Shown here: piece after piece, positions 36,768-47,838 of the stretch
How the letters are laid out: the number at the start of each line of letters is the position of its first letter
Numbering within the stretch: position 1 is the stretch's first letter
Assembly: GCA_905178155.1 (NCBI GenBank)
Contig: CAJINV010000001.1
Location: 13,204,635 to 13,268,634 of the forward strand
Direction: 5' to 3'
Length of the DNA: 64,000 bases
DNA from: Amoebophrya sp. A120
Lineage: Eukaryota > Sar > Dinophyceae > Syndiniales > Amoebophryaceae
Notes under the pieces: model-generated
The model's database searches: none
Seen by the model: the letters and a program-made list of their open reading frames with translations, nothing else
Told to the model about the DNA's origin: nothing
Translations under genes and position numbers: made by a program

Positions 36768-39700
36768 TCAAGGCTGCAAGTTTAAGCCGGCAAGTCGTTC
36801 AATAAAATCCGGAAAAACGCCTGCCGTGTTCGGAAGTTCTATGGTTTCTCCATCAACTTCTAATCTGATGACATCATTTGTCGAGCCCGTTCCTGGCTGC
36901 CCTCGCCGCCACCGCTGCCTCGTGTCAACATTCGGCTCGGAGCCACTGTCTTCGTCAGACGAAGAGGAGTCTGCATCTTCGTCCGTGATGCCATAACTGT
37001 TGCGCGCCATGTTTACCGATCTCGCGAAACGACCGATATGCTCCCGCATTGCCGCATCAGCGTCAGACGGCGGCGAAGTCCACCGGGAGAAACCGCTACC
37101 CAAATGCCGAAACGCCGTCATCGCATGTCCGAAAAGGTCAACGAAGTCTCCGGAGTACTTCGCGAACAGCGCCTGGAAATCCAAGCCTGCAGCGCTTCCC
37201 GATGAAGAACTCGGGCTACTTTCCGTGTCAGTGCCCGCTCCCTGCCCTGCCGCAGTTCCACCCTGGGAGCGGCCACGGCGTCCCGACGAACGACTTCCCG
37301 ACGAACTACCAGCGGAAGCGGAGGCTGGCACCTCGGAATTGCCGTCCGTAGAACTACAGGTAGTTGCAGAATTATTGTCGAAAACGTCCTTTGCGACCGC
37401 CTCAAAAAGCTTAGACGCCCTGTCTGCAACGTTGTCCAACCTGCGCGCGTTTTCCCGCACGGCGGGAGGCAGCCACCTGGATACGAGGCTGAGTTGATTG
37501 CAGGGTGGGCAAGAGAGGTTTACCGTGTGGTGCAGCGAGAGTAAAGCGGGACTTTGCACTTGAAAACCGGTGAGCGTCCTCGGGCTGATGTAATGCTGCT
37601 GCACGCTGCCGTGAGTCTGAGGACGAAAATCGAGAAGGGAAGCCTTGCTCGCGAGTAGGCCAAAGCAAGGCACTTTTTTGGTTTCGTCGATGCACGGCGT
37701 GATCGCCGCAACTGTGCAGTCTTCGAGCGTGCATACCAGCTTCGCCTTCGTCAGCATGTGTTCGGGAAAGAGAGACCAGAGCGCGGAGCGCCGCATGAAT
37801 TGTTCGTGTTCATCAAAGCTGTTGCGTGAATTGCGACCGTCAGCGGCGTTTTCATCAAGCACCGCGACCAGGGAGCCTCGAGGCACGTTAATAACGGTTG
37901 GAAAGAGCGAGGACACATCCGTTTGATGTAGTTGTGTGTCGTACTCTTGAGGTAGGCTCTGGGAAACAAGGTCAAACCGGTCAGCAGGGCCGCTGTGCCT
38001 TTTTCTGACTAGAAACCTCGCAAAGTTTTCAAGTCCGAGGCGGTTTTTGACTGCGTTCCAGCCGATCCAGTCTGTGAGCCGGTTCTGTAGTCGCTCTGCC
38101 GCAGAGAGTCTTGCAAAAAAATCGGCGAGAAGCGTGAAGGAAAAGAAATTCCGTGCCGTGCCGCCCCAAATAGCTTCAAGAGCCTCAAACAGTTCCGGCA
38201 AGCGTGCGACATCGCTCCACACTAAGTCAACTAACTTTCCCTTCACGAGCGTCATTGCAAGGGCGATCGCATTTGCAGTTTCTGCTCCTTCTCCCACCGC
38301 CTTTTGCGCGTGATTGCTTGCGCTAGCCGGACTTGCTCGTGCTCCGGCCGGAACACCAGCTGGTGCCTTCCCGGCCGCCGGGGCGGCAGCTCCAGGAACT
38401 CCTGCTCCAGAACTCTGCTGCTCCTCCAAGGCAGCTGCCGCTCTGAGCCGCTTCTTCTCAGCCTTGTTGACTACTTTTCTTTTCGCGGTAGCATCTGTAG
38501 TAGCGAAGACAGAGCTTGCGCTCGAGCTAGCCGCCCCGCTTTCTGTACCGGACGAGGCGGCCGTGGAACCAAGACCCTCGTAAGAAGAATCCGAGGACAC
38601 GCCAGCGGCACCCTGCGGCTGACCAAATGTACTAGTACCTGCTCCATACTTCCGTAGGGCTTCTCGAGCGGCTGTTTTTTCCGACGCGGGCAAGCTCCGG
38701 AATCCGGTACGACTAACTCTCTCCAACACGTCGCGGTCGTGCGCGAGTTCGTGCAAGCGCTTCGCGAATGCCGCGCCTCTACCGCCGGCCTCGGTAAAAG
38801 TTCCCGATAGGTAGGCGGCATCAACGTACTCCGAGACCCGCTTTGCTCTTTGCAACAACCCGCCGAAGAGGCGGGAGTTCCCGGCGAGCGTGGTCGCTGC
38901 CCAAGGCCGCAAAGACTTTTCCCAGATATCCCTCAGCCATTTGTTGCTTCTCCCGGCCAACAACGTCTCCCCTAGCGCGAACTCGTACTCCGGCTTTCCG
39001 GACAACCGCAGGATTTCCGCCACTTGTTTGTCCTCCAAGTTGCCTTCGTTGGTCAACCCTAGCCACTGCTCCACCGTACTGCCGCGGAATGCAAAATGGT
39101 GCTTGGTGGCGGCAACTATTTTCGACGCGAGGTGCGTCCGCAAGCCGAGGAGGTACGTGTTGACCAGTTGCCAATGCTTCTGACCCATCTGAGAGATGCT
39201 TGCAGGAGACGTTGTCCACCAATTGTGGAAGTTGTTCAGTTTGACGAGCATGGTGGGCATCCACCGGAACGACAGCTTCGCTTGATACGCCACATCCAGT
39301 TCCTGAAGCAAATTAGCCAGGGGAAGCCGGTACTTGTTTCGCATCTCTTCCCAAAATGCTTTCGTCGCCAGCCGAGACTCGGCGGCCGCGGCGTCCAGAT
39401 CCGCCCGGGAGCTTTGCAGCAGCTCCACGACCAGAGTGGCGACCTTGTGAACCCATGTGATAACACTAATGGTCGTGACGGAAGGAGCAGATGGCACTAG
39501 GTCGCTCTTTTTGTTCTTCAAACCTTTGTCAACGAGCGCAAAGACATTTTCTTGAAACTGTACGAATGCGGGTGTGTAAACGCGGTCCCGCATTGTCTTC
39601 TGCCATACCAGGCCAAAAATTGCGTCCACCACGCTGCTGTCTCGGAAGTACTCCTCCCAAGCTCGAAGGTAGTTCGTGTGAGAAGACGGGAAGCGAGTAG

Positions 39701-42700
39701 ATCCTTGTGCGGATTCATCTTCTTGATTCTCGTCGTCCGATGCGGCGGCATCTCGTCCAGCACTTGCAGCTGTAATAGTCGACGAAGACCACAACACGCG
39801 CTCGTAGATCGCTTTCCAGCGCTCGAGAATCTCTTCCGCGCTGCTGTCAGAAGTATCCTTGACCACCCGCGCGGCCTCCGCAAAAGTGCGCGTCAAGGTT
39901 CGCGCGCCTGCAAACTCGGACCGGCGTCGAAAAATTGCTTCGTTCAAAACCCGAATCAAAAACTGGCTGTCTTGCTCGAAAGCTCCATGAAGATCCTCAC
40001 GACCCATGGCGGATGCAAATGGGCCGCCCTCCATCCCAGCCGCGGCTCCGCCAGCAGTGGCAGCTACCTCACTCTGCAAAAGCGACTGCAATTGCAGTGC
40101 TTTCGTGGCGGCCGAGGCGGAGGTCGCGAAGAGCTGATCCCCGGTAGGTTGCTGGTCCATCGCGAGAAACGAGCCCAGAATAGTGCGGGTTGGGTCCGTG
40201 CCGAAAAGCCTCGCCACACTGCCGTGGAGCACCTCATCCACCAAAAAAATGAGCGTCGCAAAGGGTCGATATTCTTGCTCCACTTCCGGCTCACCCGCTC
40301 CGTCCTCGCCCACTGCGTCCTCGTCGTGTGCCCGGCTGTTTTTGCCCATCGCGTTCCACCGCTCGCGCACCCATTTTGGAATGAGTGCCGCAAAGACCGC
40401 GGAGAAGCTCAAAGGTTCGCCCTCGTGCGTTGTGAAAGCGTTTTGCCAGTAGAGCGAAAGCCAGGTCGAGTGCGCAGACAGCAAAGCCGAAACGGCCGAC
40501 AGACCTCCTTCGTGCACATTCCCCGCTGGTCTGCCGTCGTGTTCACTCTCTCTGTTGCTGTTCTTGGCCTGCCGTACGCGCTCCCGCAAACGTGTTTCAA
40601 CCTCGGAAAATACCGAGGGGCGGTTGTTATCGTCCCCGTCGTTCCCGATGGAAAAAACCGGAGTCACTGCGTAGACAAAAGCGAGCTTGGCCACAAGATC
40701 GGCATACTTCAAAAAGAGAGCTTCAACCGGCGCGCCAGCAGCTCCAGTTCGTGTGGTGCTCGCAGTGTCTGACGCAGGAGGTGCAGGTGATGGAGCCACG
40801 CCAACATCCGTCGAGCTTCCAACATTTCCTGCTGCTTGGTTCTGCAGCACTTGTTCATGCCTCAGATTCAATTCTTTCAGCGGCTGTAGTACCTTTATCG
40901 CGAACCACTTGGAAATGATGCGCTTCGGCTTTTCCAAGCCGCGGGCGACGAACATGCGAACCGCGTCGGTAACGCTTGCGTCATCGCCAAACACTTTGTG
41001 GAAGACCGGGTGGTCTCCGTGTAGCCACGTACGCACTGCTTCGCGAAAAGCCCTCGACCACCGCAGTTCTTCGTGCGGAGATGGTGCAGGCGCAAAACTT
41101 TCTACACTTGACGCAGCATCTCGCTCTGCTTCCGCATCTCGCTCTCGATCCGGAGGATGATCCGCTCTTGGATGATCCGTGGGGTCCACCTCCACGGGAG
41201 TCTCATCCTGCATAAACTCATCTCCGTCGCCCTCTGTGCTGGCCGCATCTACAACTTCGGTATCGCTAGAGCCTCGTCCTGCTGCTCCTGCACCACCATC
41301 CTCTGTAGGACGACTTTCAGAAGTACCTTTTTGTAGCCGGGTCCTGAAAGTCTGCTCAAAGGAGTCGATGATACCCTCCACATCCTCCCATACCCCGTTG
41401 GTGCTGCGAGTGCCCTGTGGTCCTTCGCCTTCTGTCGGCAAACCTTCTACTCCACCTCCACCATCACCAGATGCTATTTCTGCAGGAAGACTAAGACCTT
41501 CTGGCTGCAGTACGGCCAAAAAATCCGCGGCGAGCTCTTGCAAATAGTTGAAGGGAACATGTGCCACTAAATTGTGGATAGACGCAGGAACGTCCGGAAC
41601 GTAAGACTCGGAAGATGCTGGAGTGCCAGCTTCGGCGGGGCGGGGACCTGGAACACTTGTACTGCCCTCGGGACGACGAGAGGTGTCACCGATCGTAGAA
41701 GCGGTTCCAATCGCTTGCTTCACAGCTTGCAGATCCCGCGATGTCGTGTAGTATTCCACCGTCTGGTGGAAGAACTGCGGACCGAATTCGGCCCAGGTCT
41801 GCCAGAGCGCTGGGTCCTGCTCTTCGGTGTCCGACGGAAAATCATCGTCAGGGTCTAGTGAAGCAGAATCGCCACGGACTTTATGATCGCTCTCGTCAAT
41901 GTCGGCTTCATCGCCCGTTCCGCTCGTTTCCGTGTCGGAATCGATATCCTGCTCCATCTCTTCGTCTGCATCCTCGTCCAGCATCTCCGCGTCAACCTCC
42001 GCTGCAAGGTGCAGGCCCACCCCCTCCTCTGCCCCAGGCGGGTCTTCTACTTCTGCTTTCGCTTCTTGCTCCCTCGCCGGATGAAGTGTCGGCTTCTCTC
42101 GTCTGCTGGTGGCCTCCTCCCGCTCAGCGCGGGCCTTGCGTCTTTCGGCTTTCCGCTGTGCGTGCGCGGCCTGTTTCTGCAGCAACGCCTGGACGTGTCT
42201 GCTTTCGCTTTGGGAGCCCCGACTTTCCTCTTGCTCGGCTTTTCGCTTTCGCTGCTCTAGCGCATGGTGTAATCGTCTCTGCTCACCCTCCTCAGAAGCG
42301 GCCTGCTTCTGCATCACTTGCTCCTCCAACGGAGCCTGCTGCTTCTCTTTCTCGCTGAGCAATGCTGCCTCCCGAATTTGCCTTTCTACTCTGGCTTCTG
42401 CCCGCTTTGCAGCGTCCTGCTGCTTTTTGCGCTCTACTAGTACAGTGGCTTTTCGAAGAGATTTGTGTGCCGCTTCAATAGCCTTCGCCCTGTATCTTGC
42501 AACCAAACTGCTTTGGAACGTTCGAAGAGGGTCCCAGAAGGGCGATGAAATGTCTTCGCTCGTGTCGTAACTGGCGGGTGTTCGTCGTCGCAACTGCTCG
42601 TCTTTGCGCGATAAGTAGGGACTTAGAAAAGCGCCCGCGAATACCTGCTCTTGTTTTCGCAGTAAAGCGCCCGTCTTCGAGCACCATTCCCGCATCACGA

Positions 42701-44344
42701 GTATTATGTCCTTTCCTACCGATCTGGTACTGAACTTCTGTTTCTGCATCTCTAGGTTGCGCACGTGGCCCAGACCGTAGATTTGCACGCGCACTGGCAC
42801 ATACAGATCGATCTCGTCCGCCAGCGCTCTTCTGACGGACGTCGGAAATGCTGCACCCGGAAGCCCGGCAACCGCTTCCCGCAACATTTGCGCCGCGCGC
42901 TTGAAGACAAAGAGCCGGCGATTATCCAAACTCCACAAGTTCTGGACGTGGTGCTCCTCTTCTGCTTCATCTCCGCTAAGTTGTGGCTCAACGCCGGGTA
43001 ATTGAGCGTCTTCGTCTTCTTGATTTTGACCCGCACACGACTCCGCAGAGGACGCAGGACGACATCCTGTCGGGTCAACGACGCTCTTGTAACTTAGCGC
43101 ATCGTATCAAATGTAAAGATGTCTGCGTCTGGAAAATTGTGATGCTGGGTGGCGTCTCATGATGAGGCCACAAATGCTGGCTCAGCATGACAAGTTTCTC
43201 ACCTTCTAGGTGTTGCTTAATCTGCATGACAATCTGCGTTTCTGCATGACAGAAAAATGCAGCTCTTGGGTAATGTGCATGACAGATTTGAGAGTTATGC
43301 CAGACAAGCATGACAAACATGCACTCTTCCAGACCCAGACATTTTTGCACTTGATACATCGAGCACGTTTGCGGAATTTTGGTGGGGCGTTTTCGCATCG
43401 AACAGCAGCTTGTGGCGAATGTCCGCGTCAGCTCCGTTTTCGGTTCCAAGATCCAGCGCCACTGTCTGCAGAAGCGGTAAGCTTAGCAAATCGCTGGCTC
43501 GTGCTGGTGGTCCGGCGGAGGACACACCGCTAGATGAGAAGGGCGCCCACACAAATTCGCTTCCGCGCCAGTGGTCCGATTTGACGAAAACTTTGCCGCC
43601 TCCTAACTCCTCTTGCAAGAACCGCTGGAGTGCTTTTTTCAATTTCAAGAATTCCGGACTATTAGTCGTGGAAGAAGTTTTGCTATAATTCGCTTCCCTA
43701 CTTTTCCCCCACTGGTGCAGGAGCTCCTTGAGCTTCTTGTGCACGACTGTTTCGATCAGGTTCTCCCCGAACTTTTGGGCCAGCACGAAAACCGGGCCCA
43801 TGGCAGAGTCGCGAAAAACGGCCGAAATCTTGTCCTGCGAAAACCGCAGATCACCGGCGCGCGCGAGGCAAAGAACATTCCCGGAGGTCTCGGCCATGTG
43901 CCGCTGCAACACGTCGACGTGCTGCGACGCCGTGCTGGGATTTATTTTAGGATTTGGACCGACAGCGCTCATCTTACTCGTCCCTGCCTCCAGCGTCAAG
44001 GTGCTGGACAGGCTTCCAGGGACGGCGGTGGTCATTGTTCGAACAAATGAGACCCGTTCTGCTCCGGTGGACAACGCAACTTTTGCCGGGAGGTTTGGTG
44101 GGTCGGCCGTATGCGAAGGACGTCGAGATACAGACTCGGCGGACGCGAAAGGCCGGTCACCGCGCTGTTGAGCTAAAGCATCGTGAAACCACGCCAAGTC
44201 GCGCAGAGCGGGCAGGTCTGAACACAGCGGAACTCGGTCGGACTCCAATGAAGTGTAGAAACGATCATGCGCGGCAGTAGCTTTCGTCTCCTCCGCAGCA
44301 AGGAGCGTGGCGAAGATCCACAGCAAACATTGGAGCGACGACAT
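36768..44344 (-). CDS. Giant secreted coiled-coil protein, 2,439 aa
   Basis: Two exons, 44344-43357 and 43099-36768, close in phase (7,320 nt). The intron is a family-2 introner. The N-terminus MSSLQCLLWIFATLLAAEETKATA is a clear signal peptide; an upstream in-frame Met at about 44377 would weaken it. Residues about 420-660 form a charged Arg/Lys/Glu/Gln coiled coil (ERKKQQDAAKRAEARVERQ and similar). A long acidic stretch follows, then a large mainly helical region with many Trp (for example LVTKLAFVYAVTPVFSIG-type and KAFWEEMRNKYRLPLANLLQ). The C-terminal part is Ser/Gly-rich and acidic. No catalytic motif or known domain was recognised. A secreted protein of this size in a presumed parasite may act at the host interface (inference). 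Confidence 0.75.
43100..43356. mobile_element. Introner-like element, family 2 copy c
   Basis: 257 bp, plus-strand ends TATCAAATGTAAAGATGTCT and GACATTTTTGCACTTGATA. CGATG is duplicated on both sides. Removal joins NVLD-ALSYKSVV in the giant secreted protein. Over its whole length it is nearly identical to the reverse complement of the ABCG copy at 50362-50615. Confidence 0.9.
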
Positions 44345-45523
44345 TTTCGGTCGTCTTTGTTTGCAGACGAGGCGCATCTTTATGTGTGATTCTATTAATC
44401 GGCCTTCAGAAAATATCTTTATACACAACTGCGGCAAACCATCAATCAAAAAACCACCGGATTACGATGGAGAAGCTATTGCAGTCGCTTGTGACTTAAG
44501 TGGTAAACCTAAAGCAATTGAATGTTGTCGTTGACGTAAGGATAAAATCGTCAGTGCCCGTAAACAGCGTCGAATTATGGCAGGTGAGACTGAAAGAAAA
44601 AGCCAAATAAGTAGATCTAAACCACCAATTAGCAGACAAAGACCATCACCACTAGTTATGAAAACCACTGAGGATCACCGCCTGCGCCTTCAGCGTTGAC
44701 TCAAAATACCTGGCAGGGCTCAACAAATCTAAAATCATTGTACCTCGTGAAGATATTCGAGGGCTTTGGTCAGCTACAAACATCTTCAGCGGAGATCCAC
44801 TTTTCGTTCTGCGTACCCAGCTTCACGCGATCAATGTCATGGAACGGCGTTGGGGATGCAGTTGGGCATGGAGAGTATTAAACTTTGATGAAATTTGAGA
44901 TCCGTTGAGCGCAGATGAGGATGACGATGAGAAGCTCTTCATCTTAGTCTTACACGCGAAGACGAAAGGATAAGTTTTCCATGTGCAGTGCATGACGACG
45001 GAGACTCCACGAATCTCCGCCAAACTATTCCTAATACTATACCCTATCAAAAAGATTGCGTCTGCCGAGAGGGAAAGCAGAAGCAGCAGCTTTGCACTGA
45101 CTCATCAACCCTGCGTCAGGACGACAGAACATAATCACATAGCATGTACCGAAAGTACCGACGTGCATCACGATCATACGCTAAACTCGAGAGATGCATG
45201 ACGAACACAGTGGGGCTATCATCGTACCGCTGGCCGACACGACCGCCAGGGCGCTTCTCCAAAAACAAAGCTCGGCCTCTGATCATTACTCTCTCACTTG
45301 ACGGATCTCACAGTAAATGAGCATCACAAGTTCTGCCGCGAATGTCGACGTGCGCTGAATTCTTCTTGTTGACAGCGTGTGTTCTAAGAGTATAGTGTAT
45401 CCATCTTCTCTGTTCTCGTCATCAACGAATTCTTACACCACGCTCCAGAGTACGTACTTTCTTACTACATCTGACTCCACTTCTTTTCCTCGGAAAAAAT
45501 CGGAATCAAACTTGTCAGCACGC
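44345..45523. other. Intergenic, 1.2 kb
   Basis: No supported minus-strand gene. On the plus strand, 44440-44700 is a single frame broken by one TGA (44532-44534): PDYDGEAIAVACDLSGKP, then after the TGA RKDKIVSARKQRRIM. Codon use there is more A/T-ending than in neighbouring genes. It may be a decayed coding fragment or chance. Confidence 0.35.
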
Positions 45524-46273
45524 TTAAGAGGAGGTGTTGTTGCGCAACCAGTTGAGGCCCTCGGATTCGTCACCATAGTCGTGGACGACGACGCAGGAAG
45601 CGCCGACGACCTTGCGGGCGTTACCGTCGGAGTCGATCTTGCACAAGCCAGCCCATTCACCGAGCTTCTTGCTGTCCGGCACCTCGTAAAGGGGGACCTG
45701 CTTCTCGGCGCACAGAGCCTTCACCAACTTCTTGTAGGCCGGCTCATCGCAGGACTCGGACAAAAAGACGAACTGGGCCTTGCCAGCGTCGATCACCTTG
45801 GCACCTGTAGGTCAGAAGTTTGGGCGACGATGAGGAAGGATTGAAAGAAACACCAAATAACGCGCAAAAATATGAATCACTAGGAAGGCGCAGTCATCGA
45901 CGAGATTACGCATCATGCCACGATTAATATAATCCGATAGTCTAAATTCTCTAGTCGTGGAGAGTTGCAACCAGACACTCCCTGCAAAACAAGATTCTAC
46001 CGGAAGGAAAACCGTCGGCACGCACTCTCCTTGCATAGATTCTATCTAGTACGCGAATCTCATCTAAATCACACAATAAAACGCAGCTCGTGGTCGTCGG
46101 CTCTGAAACATTTTCTAAAGCACAACCATCAGTATAACAATACCTTCGTGGAGACCGCGAGCGAGACCATCGACGGCCAAAGCGTTCTTGCAGACGCGGC
46201 GGACGGCGGACCCCAGGTCGGTCACTTCCTCCTCGACCGGAACGCTGGCAGCAACGGATTCAACGTCTGACAT
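45524..46273 (-). CDS. RPS12: 40S ribosomal protein eS12
   Basis: Two exons, 46273-46144 and 45804-45524, join in phase 1 (GTATTG...CTACAG) to give 136 aa, the usual eS12 length. Core motifs are clear: [52 protein letters not shown] and [13 protein letters not shown]. eS12 lies in the small-subunit beak. The N-terminal 20 residues are acidic, as in other eukaryotes. It is the only housekeeping translation gene in the window and makes a good anchor for phylogeny. Confidence 0.97.
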
Positions 46274-47838
46274 TTTGATGGCAGCTCAATGTATTGGATT
46301 TACACGTCCTCGTCTGCCAAAAGCGGCGAGAGAGAGTCTTACTGGATCACAAGGATCGGAAAGTGGGTCCCTGTGGTTAGAAGAAGCAGAGAGGATTGTG
46401 GTCAGTCAGCATTAGTGAGGTTACTTGTTTATTCGATTCCCATGAGAGGTTGTACAAGCGTTTGTTATTGTTTTAGTTTTCCGACCTTCGCACATTTATC
46501 ATAAAAATTTAGAACTCATTGAGTAGCTCTTGCTGCTAGTGAGCATAAGATTTAGATCCAGCGACAAGAAGCGGGCACGACAATGGGCGTTGATGATCTT
46601 CGGTTGAGGTTGTAACAGATTTGACTTTAATATCGTCACTTGAAGAGCCAGACTCTGAAGACCCAGACCATCTTCACTGATCTTTAAATTGATCCAGCGA
46701 TCTCTTGTCTGCCTTGCGATTTAGATCGTTTTCAGCACTCCTCTCTGTGGTCAAGAAGGGATCGCACGAGCTGATTTTTGCGGTTAGTTCTACTTCCTCT
46801 TCTTGGAGTGACCACTCTCATTATTGTCAGTGCGGCGATATGGATAATATGATCAACATGTTGCTCTTGGTGAATAACTTTGATTCCAGATGATCGCGAC
46901 AAATATTTCATTTCCGACCGTCCGTCCTCACAGAAGCGAAGTGAGTCCAGATGAGCCGACACTTGCATTAGATACAGGGAAACAGGGCGTCGTCATGCTG
47001 CCGTCGAATGCTGCAAGCCGACGACCTTTTTCTTTCTCCCATCATTATAATCATTGGTTCTTCAAGTGCAGCACCCACGAAAAGTGCATACCGGAGCCAG
47101 AAAACGACGACAGTTTGCAGTCAGCGGCTATGAAATCTAAATCGCATCGACGGAGCGTTTGAAACAATTTAGATCGTCCTTAGCGCAATAAGCTGCAATG
47201 AATAGTTGCAGCCTAAATTGAGCAGCTGCTCGTGTTGTGTGAGTGACCTAGATTCGCTTTTGATATGATTTCGAAAAAGTGCCGGTGTGAAAAGTGACTG
47301 GCAAACCCGATGAAGTAGCAAACAGAGAAACAGCGACATCCACACAATTATGGCAATCTTCCACATTTCATACCCAATCAAGAAGTGCGTCGTCCTGGTG
47401 CGCCACGATAAACGCGGGCGCCGGAGGTAATGATCAGCACAAGCAATTCTGGTGTTGGTAAGTTGTATACTTAAGGTAACGATCGTGAGGATAAGTTTCG
47501 GATGTAAAGGACGAATAAGACCCGCCAACTCCTCCACCTCCCCTGGAGGTTTCTTCCCGGCTGGGAGCAGGTACTTGTTAAGAATAAAGCAAAGCAAACA
47601 TCGAAAGAACAGAAAGCAAAAATCACTAGTTGTATGTGCGCAGCGCCTTAGGCTTGTTGCGCGGCAGTGACCACTTACTCGAATAAGCCTATGTACGTCA
47701 AAAACATGCAGGACTACCTGGTCGCTCTTGTTCATTGTAAATTGAATATGTTAAAAAAAGTTGAATGATAGCTAAGAAATGCAGTGGCAGTAGGCGCAGG
47801 TGCTTGCGACAGTGGCGGGTCTGCAAAAACAACTACTC
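46274..47838. other. Intergenic, 1.6 kb, with one unassigned open frame
   Basis: Contains a minus-strand frame of 188 codons at 47169-47735 that begins 104 bp after the ABCG stop. It has two hydrophobic stretches (FCFLFFRCLLCFILN; MWKIAIIVWMSLFLCLLLH) and a central ELAGLIRPLHPKLILTIVTL. A GTAGTC donor-like site follows the sixth codon, so it may be a small membrane protein with introns, but no family is recognised and I do not call it. The rest shows nothing. Confidence 0.35.

Noticed and set aside
37000-42570. Many plus-strand frames of 60-200 codons across the giant secreted protein
   Set aside because: All are antisense to a phase-consistent 6.3-kb exon and carry no family motif.
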